Below are positions 16,760 through 25,323 of a stretch of DNA of 64,000 bases, in pieces; positions within the stretch are counted from its first letter, which is position 1; each line of letters starts with the position of its first letter. The stretch covers positions 1 to 64,000 of the forward strand of contig NZ_JACSQA010000020.1 of the NCBI RefSeq assembly GCF_014836845.1, read 5' to 3'. The stretch is from Ureibacillus galli (GTDB lineage Bacteria; Bacillota; Bacilli; Bacillales_A; Planococcaceae). The position numbers and the translations under genes are program-made. The notes beneath the pieces are model-generated. The model ran no database searches. It had not been told where the DNA came from and was given only the letters and a program-made list of their open reading frames with translations.

Positions 16760-16885
16760 TTGTTAGAAAACGTTGTTGAATTCTTCAAAAATTTACCCGA
16801 CAAAGTTTGTGTACAATGTGGGGACAAAATGGAAGAACAAAGTGAATGTTACGGCAACACTTGCGATAAATGCAATTCTCTCTAG
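16760..16885 (+). CDS. yhfH: YhfH-family small Cys-rich protein
   Basis: A 41-residue protein starting at TTG with a very strong upstream AGGAGGGGCGG. It opens MLENVVEFFKNLP and holds six cysteines, with CVQC and CDKC pairs plus a C near 17 and 30 region, suggesting a small zinc ribbon. Length and sequence match the YhfH family that accompanies lplJ in Bacillus; function is unknown. It has its own promoter and terminator. The gene is too short for standard ORF calling. Confidence 0.82.
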   Translation: MLENVVEFFKNLPDKVCVQCGDKMEEQSECYGNTCDKCNSL

Positions 16886-16963
16886 TCGTCAGTCGGTGTA
16901 TTATTGATTCAGTATTAACCTTCATCTTAGTAGATGAACCTTTAAGTAAATAGCTTACACGAT

Positions 16964-17000
16964 AAAACCCTCAAAGCTCGCTCAAGCTTTGAGGGTTTTT
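16964..17000. terminator. Bidirectional terminator between yhfH and the YtkA-like gene
   Basis: AAAACCCTCAAAGCT (16964-16978) and AGCTTTGAGGGTTTTT (16985-17000) form a perfect 15-bp stem with flanking A and T tracts, serving the converging genes on both sides. Confidence 0.88.
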
Positions 17001-17010
17001 AATTGATTTC

Positions 17011-17547
17011 TTAATGATGATTACTTTCTTCATTGGATTCACTATGCTCACCGTGCTCACTATGATCTGTTTCTGTAGATTCTCCTTGATCACTTGGCAT
17101 TGAGCTATCACTATTATCTTCTTTTACTTTACTCATATCTGGATTACCGACAATAATTTGTTGTTTCGGCATAACGTGCAAGCCCCTCGCAGTTGTATGG
17201 GCGTACATATAGTAAACGCCATCATGATCAAAGGTAATTTCCGCTTTATAAACACCGTCTGCTTCTAACTCACCGTCCATCATTTGCCCTTCATCTCGAT
17301 ATCCAGATTCCCACACTTCGAATTCTACAGATTCTGCATCATTTATATTTTCACCATTTTGAGAAACATGGGCAGCTAATTCGATTGGTTCATTCACTGC
17401 TACTTTTTCAGGCGTTAATATATCTACAATGACTTCAAGTGATGCTACATCTACTGGCTCTTTATTCGTATCTACTTTTGTGTCATTTGACGAACATCCT
17501 ACTAATAATACCGTTATTGCTACGAAACTTGCGAACCACTTTTTCAT
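17011..17547 (-). CDS. YtkA/FixH-like lipoprotein with a His-rich tail
   Basis: A 178-residue lipoprotein. The signal ends LLVGC (lipidated Cys near residue 18). A single beta-rich YtkA-like domain follows (about 35-125), with EVWESGYRDEGQ and the ending GVYYMYAHTTARGLHVMP, which resembles FixH and copper-chaperone-associated domains. The C-terminal ~40 residues are acidic and histidine-rich (DHSEHGEHSE, NHH), a plausible metal-binding tail. The ATG at 17547 follows GGAGG by seven bases. Single gene downstream of the hem operon; a role in metal delivery to respiratory oxidases is inference. Confidence 0.8.
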   Translation of the reverse strand: MKKWFASFVAITVLLVGCSSNDTKVDTNKEPVDVASLEVIVDILTPEKVAVNEPIELAAHVSQNGENINDAESVEFEVWESGYRDEGQMMDGELEADGVYKAEITFDHDGVYYMYAHTTARGLHVMPKQQIIVGNPDMSKVKEDNSDSSMPSDQGESTETDHSEHGEHSESNEESNHH

Positions 17548-17678
17548 TGTTATTTCCTCCAATCTTAAGATTGAAAACTTTATCGGTTTCGAATTAGTTC
17601 ATACTGTTATTTACAAAGTAATAAAAGATAATAGCTGCCTTATCTATGAAGATTCGACAGCTATGTTCAAGTTTTAAT

Positions 17679-19076
17679 TTAGATGAGCTGCATTTCAAAC
17701 AGTTCTTGTAGCACATCTTCAGCAACGGCTTTCCCTTGAGAAACACAATCTGGAACACTAATTCCTTCATAGGAACTCCCTACTAATTTAACATTCGGGA
17801 ATTCTTTTTCCAATTGCTGTCTCATCGATTCCATACGTTTCTCATGCCCTACTGTATATTGTGGCATTGATTGCTTCCAACGGGAAACAACCGTAAATAA
17901 TGGCGCTTCCGTTAAACCAATGGCTCTCTCTAAATCTTTCAAAACAGTTTTTTCAATATCGCTATCTGACAATTCAACAATCGCTTCATCACCGACACGA
18001 CCAATATATACTCGCAACAAGTCGTAACCTTCGGGAGCAACATTTTTCCATTTATGATTACACCAAGTACATGTCGTAATGGCAAAGTCACTATTTCTAG
18101 ATACAAAAAAGTTCATAGCATCTTGATAGTTTTTAGCTTCTCCTTGTTTAAAGGCCATTGTTACTGTTGCAATAGTGGCATATTGCATAATAGGCGTATG
18201 TTCCAACAAACCGTAACTAGTGAAAATATCCTTTGCCACATTAAAAGGTGTCGTCATAATCACTGCATCACATTTAATAGGAGCCATATTATTCGAAAAT
18301 AATTGAATCGTTCCATCATTTAACTTATCAATTGATTCCACTTTTACTCCTTTTAAAATGGAGTTGGGCGATAATTGAGATTCCAATGATTCAACTAGCG
18401 TTTCTAAACCATTTTCAAAAGTTTGATAGGACTCAATATGGTCTTTTTTTAATGCTTCTCCTGATTTTTTCAAACCAAGAATTAAACTACGATGTTTCTT
18501 TTCAATCTGATAAAATTGGGGAAACATCGACTTAATACTTAAATGGTCGATGTCTCCCGCAAAAGTTCCTGCAAGTAAAGGTTCTACTAAATTTTCAACA
18601 ACTTCTTTACCGAAACGACGTCTAAAGAAATCCCCAATTGGTTCATCCTCCACATCTCTTGTTTTAGGTAACAATAAATCCCCTGCAGCACGAATCTTAC
18701 CAGTTAAAGAAAATAAACTAGAAGTTATGAATGAAGAGACTTCAAGTGATCCGAACATTAAATTGTTCGGGATTGGATATAAACTGCTACCGACTGCCAC
18801 ATAGGTATGACCATTGTTATTCTCCATCATCTTTTGTTCAATTCCTAAATCTTCCGCTAAATTACGAACACTATTGTTATAGTCTAAAAAAGATTCAGGA
18901 CCCCGTTCGATAACAAATCCGTCTTTTCTTAAAGTTTGGATTTTACCACCTAAACGTAAAGATGATTCGATTAACACGACCTCAATCGGCAAATTGTTCA
19001 ATTGTGCTTTTCTTTGTAAATAGAATGCTGCCGTTAAGCCGGTAATTCCACCACCTATAACAGCAACTTTTCGCAT
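17679..19076 (-). CDS. hemY: Coproporphyrinogen III oxidase HemY/CgoX
   Basis: A 465-residue FAD enzyme of the protoporphyrinogen oxidase family. In Gram-positive bacteria it oxidises coproporphyrinogen III to coproporphyrin III. The dinucleotide fold VIGGGITGLTAAFYL opens the protein; RRRFGKEVVENLVEPLLAGTFAGD and the C-terminal GISVPDCVSQGKAVAEDVL are family signatures. The best start is ATG at 19076 after AAGGTGA; an ATG at 19100 has only weak AGAG upstream. It is the third gene of hemE-hemH-hemY. Confidence 0.93.
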   Translation of the reverse strand: MRKVAVIGGGITGLTAAFYLQRKAQLNNLPIEVVLIESSLRLGGKIQTLRKDGFVIERGPESFLDYNNSVRNLAEDLGIEQKMMENNNGHTYVAVGSSLYPIPNNLMFGSLEVSSFITSSLFSLTGKIRAAGDLLLPKTRDVEDEPIGDFFRRRFGKEVVENLVEPLLAGTFAGDIDHLSIKSMFPQFYQIEKKHRSLILGLKKSGEALKKDHIESYQTFENGLETLVESLESQLSPNSILKGVKVESIDKLNDGTIQLFSNNMAPIKCDAVIMTTPFNVAKDIFTSYGLLEHTPIMQYATIATVTMAFKQGEAKNYQDAMNFFVSRNSDFAITTCTWCNHKWKNVAPEGYDLLRVYIGRVGDEAIVELSDSDIEKTVLKDLERAIGLTEAPLFTVVSRWKQSMPQYTVGHEKRMESMRQQLEKEFPNVKLVGSSYEGISVPDCVSQGKAVAEDVLQELFEMQLI

Positions 19077-19109
19077 ACTTAAAGTCACCTTCATCATCAC
19101 TCTCTAAAA

Positions 19110-20042
19110 TTAATTAGCCAATTTATTATAAATAGCATCCACCATTGCATCAATAAATAAAGGATGCGTGTTTGGCATTGGCGGACGACGGTAGTTCGCT
19201 CCTAGTTCTTCACAAACCACTTTACATTCATAATCGTTATCATAAAGAACTTCTAAATGTTCTGTTACAAACCCTACAGGAATGTAGACGAATGAACGGA
19301 ACCCTTTTTCTTCATAAAGTTCGCGTGTTAAATCTTGTACATCCGGTCCAAGCCAAGGCTCAGGTGTTTGACCAGCAGATTGCCAGCCTACCTCCACATT
19401 TTTCACACCTGTTGCTTGTTGGATTAAACGAGCTGTTTCAATTAATTGGTCTTCATAAGGATCGCCAGCTTCTTTAATTTTTTCAGGCAATGAATGATTT
19501 GAAACGATTAAACATGCTGTTTCACGTTCTTCTTCGTCCATTTCAGCAAATGCATGATTCACTGCTTCCTTCCAATATTCAATAAACTTCGGCTCGTTGT
19601 ACCAAGCTTCTACAGAAGTTAATTTCATCGAGCTACCTAGTTTTTCAATCGCTTCTTTCGCTCTACCGTTGTAAGATTTGATAGAGAATGTTGAGAAGTG
19701 TGGTGCTAATACAATTGAAACTGCTTCTTCAATCCCATCTTTCACCATTGCTTCAACTGCATCTTCAATAAATGGTTCAATATGTTTTAAACCAATATAA
19801 AATTTATATTCCACTTCATCTTGCACTTCATTTAAACGTGCTTCAAGAGCTTGTGCTTGTTTTTTCGTCATTTCTGCAAGGGGCGAAATCCCACCAATTG
19901 CTTTATAACGACTTTTTAAATCTTCTAAATGCTCCTCAGAAGGTTTACGTCCATGACGAATATGTGTGTAATATCTTTCAATATCTTCTTCCTTATATGG
20001 TGTTCCATATGCCATTACTAATAACCCGCGTACTGGTTTCAA
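19110..20042 (-). CDS. hemH: Coproporphyrin III ferrochelatase HemH/CpfC
   Basis: A 310-residue enzyme that inserts Fe2+ into coproporphyrin III. Signatures are [19 protein letters not shown], the metal-binding His in APHFSTFS, and the glutamate-bearing [16 protein letters not shown]. It matches B. subtilis HemH in length. TTG at 20042 is eight bases after GAGG; a GTG at 20051 sits next to the site and is rejected. It lies 83 bp after hemE and ~30 bp before hemY. Confidence 0.94.
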   Translation of the reverse strand: MKPVRGLLVMAYGTPYKEEDIERYYTHIRHGRKPSEEHLEDLKSRYKAIGGISPLAEMTKKQAQALEARLNEVQDEVEYKFYIGLKHIEPFIEDAVEAMVKDGIEEAVSIVLAPHFSTFSIKSYNGRAKEAIEKLGSSMKLTSVEAWYNEPKFIEYWKEAVNHAFAEMDEEERETACLIVSNHSLPEKIKEAGDPYEDQLIETARLIQQATGVKNVEVGWQSAGQTPEPWLGPDVQDLTRELYEEKGFRSFVYIPVGFVTEHLEVLYDNDYECKVVCEELGANYRRPPMPNTHPLFIDAMVDAIYNKLAN

Positions 20043-20134
20043 TTTTTTCACCTCATAAAATTTTACTTAATGCTGTCATTTATTATTTGAAAAAAACTTC
20101 GATAAAATAAAATTTCTCCCTGAATAAATTAACC

Positions 20135-21187
20135 TTATTGACCTAATTGACTTACTCTTTCACGACTGTATTCATGAATGAAGGTTGTAAGGCGTTTTAA
20201 TACATCAGGATTTACTTCTGGGAATACACCATGACCTAGGTTAAAGATGTGGCCAGGTACTTCAAGTCCTTGATCGATAATATCTTTTGTTCGTTGTTCA
20301 ATTACAGACCAATCTGCTAACAACAATGAAGGATCAAGGTTACCTTGCACAGCTTTCTGTACGCCTAACTCACGGGCTTTTCGAATTGGCATACGCCAAT
20401 CTAAGCCAACAACATCAATCGGAAGATCATTCCATTCATTAATTAAATGGCTAGCACCTACTCCGAATTGAATTAATGGGACATTCTCTTTTCGTAATTC
20501 AGCAAAAATACGTGTCATAACTGGTTTAATGAAAACTCGGTAGTCTTCAACATTTAAAGCACCAACCCAAGAATCAAATACTTGAATCGCTTTTGCACCA
20601 GCTTCAATTTGAGCTGTAATGTCACTAATAATCATGTCGCCTAATTTGTCCATTAAAGCAAACCATGCTTTCGGCTCCGAAACCATAAATGATTTTGTTT
20701 TATTGTAATTACGAGAAGGACCGCCTTCAATCATATAACTTGCTAAAGTGAAAGGTGCACCTGCAAAGCCTATTAATGGTACATTTAATTGTTCTTCCGT
20801 TAACAATTTAATTGTTTCTAATACGAAGGGTGTATGTTCTTTTGCATTGAACTGTCCTAGTTTCTCAACATCCGCTACAGTACGAATTGGATTTGAGATG
20901 ACTGGTCCAACACCCGCTTTAATTTTCACATCCACACCGATACCTGGAAGAGGTGTTACAATGTCTTTATAAAGGATTGCTGCATCTACATTGTAGTTTT
21001 CAACAGGTAATCTTGTGACATAAGCACATAATTCCGGTTGATGAGTAATTTCTTCTAATGAATACTTTTCCTTAATTTTTCGGTATTCTGGTTGAGAACG
21101 GCCAGCTTGACGCATATACCATACTGGTGTGTACTCTGTACGTTCACCTCTAGCAGCCCGCAATAATGTATCATTAATCGCTTTCAT
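20135..21187 (-). CDS. hemE: Uroporphyrinogen decarboxylase HemE
   Basis: A 350-residue enzyme that converts uroporphyrinogen III to coproporphyrinogen III. The N-terminal substrate-binding motif [16 protein letters not shown] is intact, as are [10 protein letters not shown], the GGPSRNY loop and the C-terminal LGHGVFPE. The ATG at 21187 follows GGGGAAGG. First of the three-gene heme operon. Confidence 0.96.
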   Translation of the reverse strand: MKAINDTLLRAARGERTEYTPVWYMRQAGRSQPEYRKIKEKYSLEEITHQPELCAYVTRLPVENYNVDAAILYKDIVTPLPGIGVDVKIKAGVGPVISNPIRTVADVEKLGQFNAKEHTPFVLETIKLLTEEQLNVPLIGFAGAPFTLASYMIEGGPSRNYNKTKSFMVSEPKAWFALMDKLGDMIISDITAQIEAGAKAIQVFDSWVGALNVEDYRVFIKPVMTRIFAELRKENVPLIQFGVGASHLINEWNDLPIDVVGLDWRMPIRKARELGVQKAVQGNLDPSLLLADWSVIEQRTKDIIDQGLEVPGHIFNLGHGVFPEVNPDVLKRLTTFIHEYSRERVSQLGQ

Positions 21188-21315
21188 TTTTGTACCTTCC
21201 CCTCAATTTAATTCGCCTTGATTGCTACTCCTTTTTCTATCAAAGCCACTCTCTATTCCGTATAGGAAACTCTATAAAGAATAAAGTAAAAAAGCAAAAC
21301 TACCTTATGGTCATT

Positions 21316-21495
21316 TCACTTGTCGTCTATTTTTAAACGTACCGATGATAAACACATTACCGTTTCCGTTAAATATGTTACGAGGTCGTGAGAAAGACGA
21401 TAGGTTCCTCTTTGTTCATCTGTTACATTTTCCATTAGAAAAGGTAAAATTTTGCTGACAAAGAAATATATTAGTTCATTGATATCCGTTTTCAA
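21316..21495 (-). CDS. Possible 59-residue protein upstream of hemE
   Basis: An open frame with protein-like composition starts at TTG (21495) and ends at TGA (21316). It reads MKTDINELIYFFVSKILPF near the start and ends SSVRLKIDDK. No clear ribosome binding site is present (GATGGT lies eleven bases upstream) and I recognise no family. It precedes hemE by 128 bp on the same strand and could be a short first gene or a chance ORF. Confidence 0.4.
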   Translation of the reverse strand: MKTDINELIYFFVSKILPFLMENVTDEQRGTYRLSHDLVTYLTETVMCLSSVRLKIDDK

Positions 21496-21652
21496 ATATA
21501 TACTTTTACCATCATATTGTATAGTTTTATCGACTAAATGTCATAAAATTGTTCTTTAACGAAAGGTTTTTATCATGAATTATTTTTGACAAACGTTCCG
21601 TCTTTTGCTTTGATGATAACAATAGGAAATGAAGAAAGGAGTTTGGTTACGT

Positions 21653-22174
21653 ATGTATATCTATTTAACATCTGGAACTGCGGAATATATGGAGAAGTTA
21701 ATGAAAAAATATCGTTCAAAGGAACAAATGATTGTTTTACATGGTTCTGGAACATCTGTCTTACTCCATGAAACAGAGGGAAAAACGCTTTTTGCTACAC
21801 CTCGGAAGTATGAAGTGTTAGATCGTGTAAACGAACTTGAGCAACGAGGTTATTTTGTTTTCAATCATATTCCGGTGTCTGATGAGGGGAGACCGATATT
21901 TGAAAAACGGTTTTTAGACCGTTCTAAAACGATTGAAAAGGAGCCAGGGTTTATTGCTTTCCGATTATTACGACCTTTAGCTTCTGATACGTATATTGTA
22001 CTTACCCAATGGACTGGTCCAAACTCCTTTGAAACGTGGAAAAATTCCCAATCCTTTAAAGAAGCCCATAGCAAGCCAAATGGCACAACACCAGGTGTAA
22101 AAAAACAAAATATATTTAACGCTGCCAGTTACCTAACGACTTACTCTGGCAAATTAATGGAAAGTGAACAATAA
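21653..22174 (+). CDS. hmoB: Heme-degrading monooxygenase HmoB (IsdG-like, ABM fold)
   Basis: A 173-residue protein with an N-terminal extension and a C-terminal antibiotic-biosynthesis-monooxygenase domain (about 70-150). Signatures are GRPIFEKRFLDR, EPGFIAFRLLRPL and TWKNSQSFKEAH, closely matching B. subtilis HmoB (YhgC), which opens heme and frees iron. The ATG at 21653 follows AAAGGAG. A TTGACA at 21586-21591 may be its -35 box. It diverges from hemE, placing heme synthesis and breakdown side by side. Confidence 0.9.
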   Translation: MYIYLTSGTAEYMEKLMKKYRSKEQMIVLHGSGTSVLLHETEGKTLFATPRKYEVLDRVNELEQRGYFVFNHIPVSDEGRPIFEKRFLDRSKTIEKEPGFIAFRLLRPLASDTYIVLTQWTGPNSFETWKNSQSFKEAHSKPNGTTPGVKKQNIFNAASYLTTYSGKLMESEQ

Positions 22175-22175
22175 A

Positions 22176-22206
22176 AAATAGAGGGGTGTCAATGGACACC
22201 CCTCCT
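22176..22206. terminator. Bidirectional terminator between hmoB and the cyclodeaminase gene
   Basis: GAGGGGTGTC (22181-22190) and GACACCCCTC (22195-22204) form a perfect 10-bp stem with a tight AATG loop. A-rich flank to the left gives a T-tract for the minus-strand gene. Confidence 0.85.
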
Positions 22207-22209
22207 TTA

Positions 22210-23193
22210 CTATACTTCGACATTTATTCCCCGATTATCCTTTAATGCTTTAGAATAGACACCCTTTGCAACGGCTAGATCATAATAAGCAGCCCCAACG
22301 GATTTAAAGAATGTCACATCCTTTTCGTTTTCTCTTCCTATTAAATGGCCGCTTACTAAAGACTCTAATTCCCCATACAGTTGTTCAAAGGACCAAATCC
22401 CTTTATTATTCGCATTGATTAGTTCTCCAGCTTCATCCTTTGCACCATGTAAATCATCTACCACAATTTTAGAAGCGGATGCAATGGTAGTTTGATCAAT
22501 TTCATGCATATGTGGTAAATAAGAACCAACTCCATTCACATGGGTACCAGGTTTTAAATAGTGTCCGTTAAAGACGGGTGTTGTCGATTTTGTAGCACAA
22601 CAAATAATGTCAGCTTTACTAACCGCCACATTGACATCCTCTTCCACCTTAATGGTGGCTGAAACTCCAAAATCCTTTAACGTTTGTAAGAATAATAGAG
22701 CCCGTTCCTTCGTTCGATTTACTAAAAGTATTTCTCGAATATTCCGAACCGCTAATACCCCAAGTACTTGCTCAAATGCCATTCCACCCGTTCCGATAAC
22801 TGTTAACACTTCTGAAGTTTCCTTTGAAAGGCAGTCAGTTGCTAGGGCAGTCATTGCGCCTGTCCGTAATCTCGTTAAATAAGAGGCATTAATTAAAGCT
22901 AAATGCTCACCGGTCTCCGTACTCGTTAAAACGATGACTCCTTGGGTTGTGGGCAACCCTTTTTCAGGATTATTTGGAAAAATCGTCACGACTTTTACTG
23001 CCGCCACTTTATTTTCCAAATCCGCGCTTGGCATATAAAGAGAGGAAGCATTACTTTCTGAAAACTCCAGTACCGTTCGATGGGGAGATTGAACTTTATT
23101 TTGACCTTTTGCAATCAACGTTTCTCGAACATCTTGTATGGCATCTTCCATCTTATAAAAACTTTTAATTTCTTCTTCATTTAATACGTTCAA
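22210..23193 (-). CDS. Ornithine cyclodeaminase / mu-crystallin family protein
   Basis: A 327-residue NAD(P)-dependent enzyme. The Rossmann motif VIGTGGMA lies near 129, preceded by the family stretch YLTRLRTGAMTALATDCLS. NGVGSYLPHMHEID follows in the C-terminal half. Members include ornithine cyclodeaminase, alanine dehydrogenase and ketimine reductases, so the substrate stays open. TTG at 23193 is nine bases behind ACGGAG; the ATG at 23202 abuts it. It follows the MFS symporter gene by under 30 bp, suggesting uptake and use of one amino-acid-like compound. Confidence 0.85.
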   Translation of the reverse strand: MNVLNEEEIKSFYKMEDAIQDVRETLIAKGQNKVQSPHRTVLEFSESNASSLYMPSADLENKVAAVKVVTIFPNNPEKGLPTTQGVIVLTSTETGEHLALINASYLTRLRTGAMTALATDCLSKETSEVLTVIGTGGMAFEQVLGVLAVRNIREILLVNRTKERALLFLQTLKDFGVSATIKVEEDVNVAVSKADIICCATKSTTPVFNGHYLKPGTHVNGVGSYLPHMHEIDQTTIASASKIVVDDLHGAKDEAGELINANNKGIWSFEQLYGELESLVSGHLIGRENEKDVTFFKSVGAAYYDLAVAKGVYSKALKDNRGINVEV

Positions 23194-23220
23194 TCGTAAC
23201 ATCTCCGTTATTTTTATTTA

Positions 23221-24564
23221 TTAATGTACAGCAGTCTTTTCCCGTTCTTTTCCTTCAGTTTTACCTTCATTATTTACAGTTTCAAATTCATCTAACTCTT
23301 TATTACTCTTTTCTCTTACTGAGAATACGGCAAATAAAGAAATAACAGCGGTCAATATAATGTAAAGGGCAACAGGAACATAGGAATTATCAAATTGAAC
23401 TAATAAAGCAGTTGCTACTAGCGGCGCTGTTCCACCAGCAACGGCAGCGCCAATTTGGTATCCTAATGAAACTCCTGTATATCGTACTTTCGCGTCGAAA
23501 ATCTCAGAAAACATTGTACCTAATACAGCAGTAATCGGCGCCCAAATAATACCTAGTCCGATAATTGTTGCAATCAATAGCGTTGCAAAGGTACGTTGTT
23601 CTAGTAACCAGAAATATGGGAATGCGTATAAAATCATTCCAATCGTACCCCATATATACACTTTTTTACGGCCAATCTTGTCAGATAAACTCCCCATTAC
23701 TGGCATTAACAGCGTAGTAATAATTGTAGCGATCATAACTGCAACTAAAACTTGCGTATTGGTAAAACCTAAATTACTTGTTCCATAGGACACGATAAAT
23801 GTGGCAAAAATATAGAATGGAGCTGTTTCAACAACTTTTCCACCAATGGCGATTAGTACTTCTTTCCAATGGTATTTAAAAATATCAACAATCGGTAATT
23901 TTGGAATCTCCCCTGACTCTTGTACCTTTTTAAAGGAAGGTGTCTCATCAAGCCCTTTACGGATCCATAGACCAAAAATAACTAAAACTGCACTTGCAAT
24001 AAATGGAATACGCCAACCCCAAGAAATAAAGGCATCTTGGGAAACAACCGAAGTGATGAATGTTAATGCACCTGAACCTAAAAACATCCCGATTGTAACA
24101 CCCATTTGTGGGAAGGCACCAAATAGTCCCCTTTTATCCTTTGGTGCATATTCAACTGCTAGTAGCAATGAACCGCCCCATTCACCACCAATCCCGATTC
24201 CTTGAACTAACCGAAGGGTAATTAATAGAATCGGAGCGGCTACACCAATTGCTTGATATGTTGGTAATAGCCCCATTAATACCGTTGCAACGCCCATTAT
24301 CGTTAACGTTACAACAAGGGTTTTTTTCCGTCCTATCCGGTCACCGATATGACTAAAAATAACACCGCCTAATGGGCGTATAAAGAAGGCTAAAGCTAAC
24401 GAAGCGTATGATAACAATAGACCGACTGTTGGATCATCGGCGACAAAAAACACTTGATTAAATACTAATGCGGCAACTGTGCCATATAGAAAATAATCAA
24501 ACCATTCAATCGAACTTCCTACTAAACTCGCAATCCATACTTTCACCATTTGATTTTTGCTCAC
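23221..24564 (-). CDS. MFS metabolite:H+ symporter (MHS family)
   Basis: A 447-residue, 12-TM transporter. It opens with SSIEWFDYFLYG, the first-helix signature of the MHS family (ProP, KgtP, ShiA relatives). The loop 2-3 motif HIGDRIGRKKTLV and loop 8-9 motif SDKIGRKKVYI follow, with GIGIGGEWGGSLLL in helix 5. The C-terminal ~30 residues are charged and cytoplasmic. GTG at 24564 follows AAGGAGG. Co-transcribed with the cyclodeaminase-like gene and divergent from an XRE-cupin regulator; substrate unknown. Confidence 0.88.
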   Translation of the reverse strand: MSKNQMVKVWIASLVGSSIEWFDYFLYGTVAALVFNQVFFVADDPTVGLLLSYASLALAFFIRPLGGVIFSHIGDRIGRKKTLVVTLTIMGVATVLMGLLPTYQAIGVAAPILLITLRLVQGIGIGGEWGGSLLLAVEYAPKDKRGLFGAFPQMGVTIGMFLGSGALTFITSVVSQDAFISWGWRIPFIASAVLVIFGLWIRKGLDETPSFKKVQESGEIPKLPIVDIFKYHWKEVLIAIGGKVVETAPFYIFATFIVSYGTSNLGFTNTQVLVAVMIATIITTLLMPVMGSLSDKIGRKKVYIWGTIGMILYAFPYFWLLEQRTFATLLIATIIGLGIIWAPITAVLGTMFSEIFDAKVRYTGVSLGYQIGAAVAGGTAPLVATALLVQFDNSYVPVALYIILTAVISLFAVFSVREKSNKELDEFETVNNEGKTEGKEREKTAVH

Positions 24565-24631
24565 AATATTTCCTCCTTAGGTTTTATTTATGTCACTAAA
24601 AATCGAAGAAAGAAAGCAAAGTATGTACAAA

Positions 24632-24652
24632 AATTTAAGTGACACTTAAATT
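24632..24652. promoter_or_regulatory. Perfect 21-bp palindrome, candidate operator
   Basis: AATTTAAGTG (24632-24641), a central A, and CACTTAAATT (24643-24652). It lies 68-88 bp upstream of the symporter start in the gap shared with the divergent XRE-cupin gene, so that regulator is the likeliest ligand. Confidence 0.6.
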
Positions 24653-24708
24653 ATTTCAAATCAAATATTACACATTTTAGAATTTTCAGTCAATATATTT
24701 TTTTAGGT

Positions 24709-24737
24709 TTGAGTTACCTAGTTTAGTAGCGTATAAT
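24709..24737 (+). promoter_or_regulatory. Promoter of the XRE-cupin regulator gene
   Basis: TTGAGT (24709-24714) and a perfect TATAAT (24732-24737) with a 17-bp spacer, 34 bp before the start codon. Confidence 0.7.
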
Positions 24738-24770
24738 TTTTTTATGGAAATATCAGGAGGGGTGTTAGAC

Positions 24771-25271
24771 ATGACGATAGGTGAACGACTCCGCAAAATA
24801 AGAAAAAAGAAGAAAATGACATTAAAAACGCTATCAGAACTTACGGGGGTTTCCATTAGTTTCTTATCTCAAGTAGAACGAAACAAATGTAATGTAACAT
24901 TAGAATCATTGAGGAAAATTAGTGATGCCCTTTATGTTAATCCAAGTATATTTTTTTCCGGTACAAATCATGATAGCCCAGAAGTGAAAAGTTTCCCCTT
25001 TTATTACGAGGATCTTTCGAATAATATTAAAAACCCATCTTTTCACCCGATACTTGTTACATTAAAGCCGAGGGAAAAGGAAATTAAAGAACTTACCCAT
25101 TATGGCCATGAATTCATCTACGTTTTATCTGGTACATTAACATTATCCCTTGAAGGAAATATGATTGAACTAAAAGAAAACGACTCCATTATGTTAGAAT
25201 CCACAAGAAACCACAATTGGTGGAATAATAGTGAACACGAAGTTCGGTTTCTATTAGTTTCTACTAATTAA
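24771..25271 (+). CDS. XRE-family regulator with C-terminal cupin domain
   Basis: A 166-residue regulator. Residues ~4-60 form a Cro/C1-type helix-turn-helix (LRKIRKKKKMTLKTLSELTG, SFLSQVERNK). Residues ~85-160 form a cupin sensor (EFIYVLSGTLTLSLEGN, LKENDSIML). This architecture usually senses a small metabolite and controls a neighbouring transport or catabolic operon. The ATG at 24771 has GGAGGGG upstream. It diverges from the symporter-cyclodeaminase operon. Confidence 0.9.
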   Translation: MTIGERLRKIRKKKKMTLKTLSELTGVSISFLSQVERNKCNVTLESLRKISDALYVNPSIFFSGTNHDSPEVKSFPFYYEDLSNNIKNPSFHPILVTLKPREKEIKELTHYGHEFIYVLSGTLTLSLEGNMIELKENDSIMLESTRNHNWWNNSEHEVRFLLVSTN

Positions 25272-25277
25272 TAATAA

Positions 25278-25320
25278 AAAGGAGTACTTAAGTAATTAAA
25301 CTTCAGTACTCCTTTATTTT
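25278..25320. terminator. Bidirectional terminator between the XRE-cupin gene and ecsB
   Basis: AAAGGAGTACT (25278-25288) pairs with AGTACTCCTTT (25305-25315), flanked by A- and T-rich sequence for both converging genes. Confidence 0.82.
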
Positions 25321-25323
25321 TGT

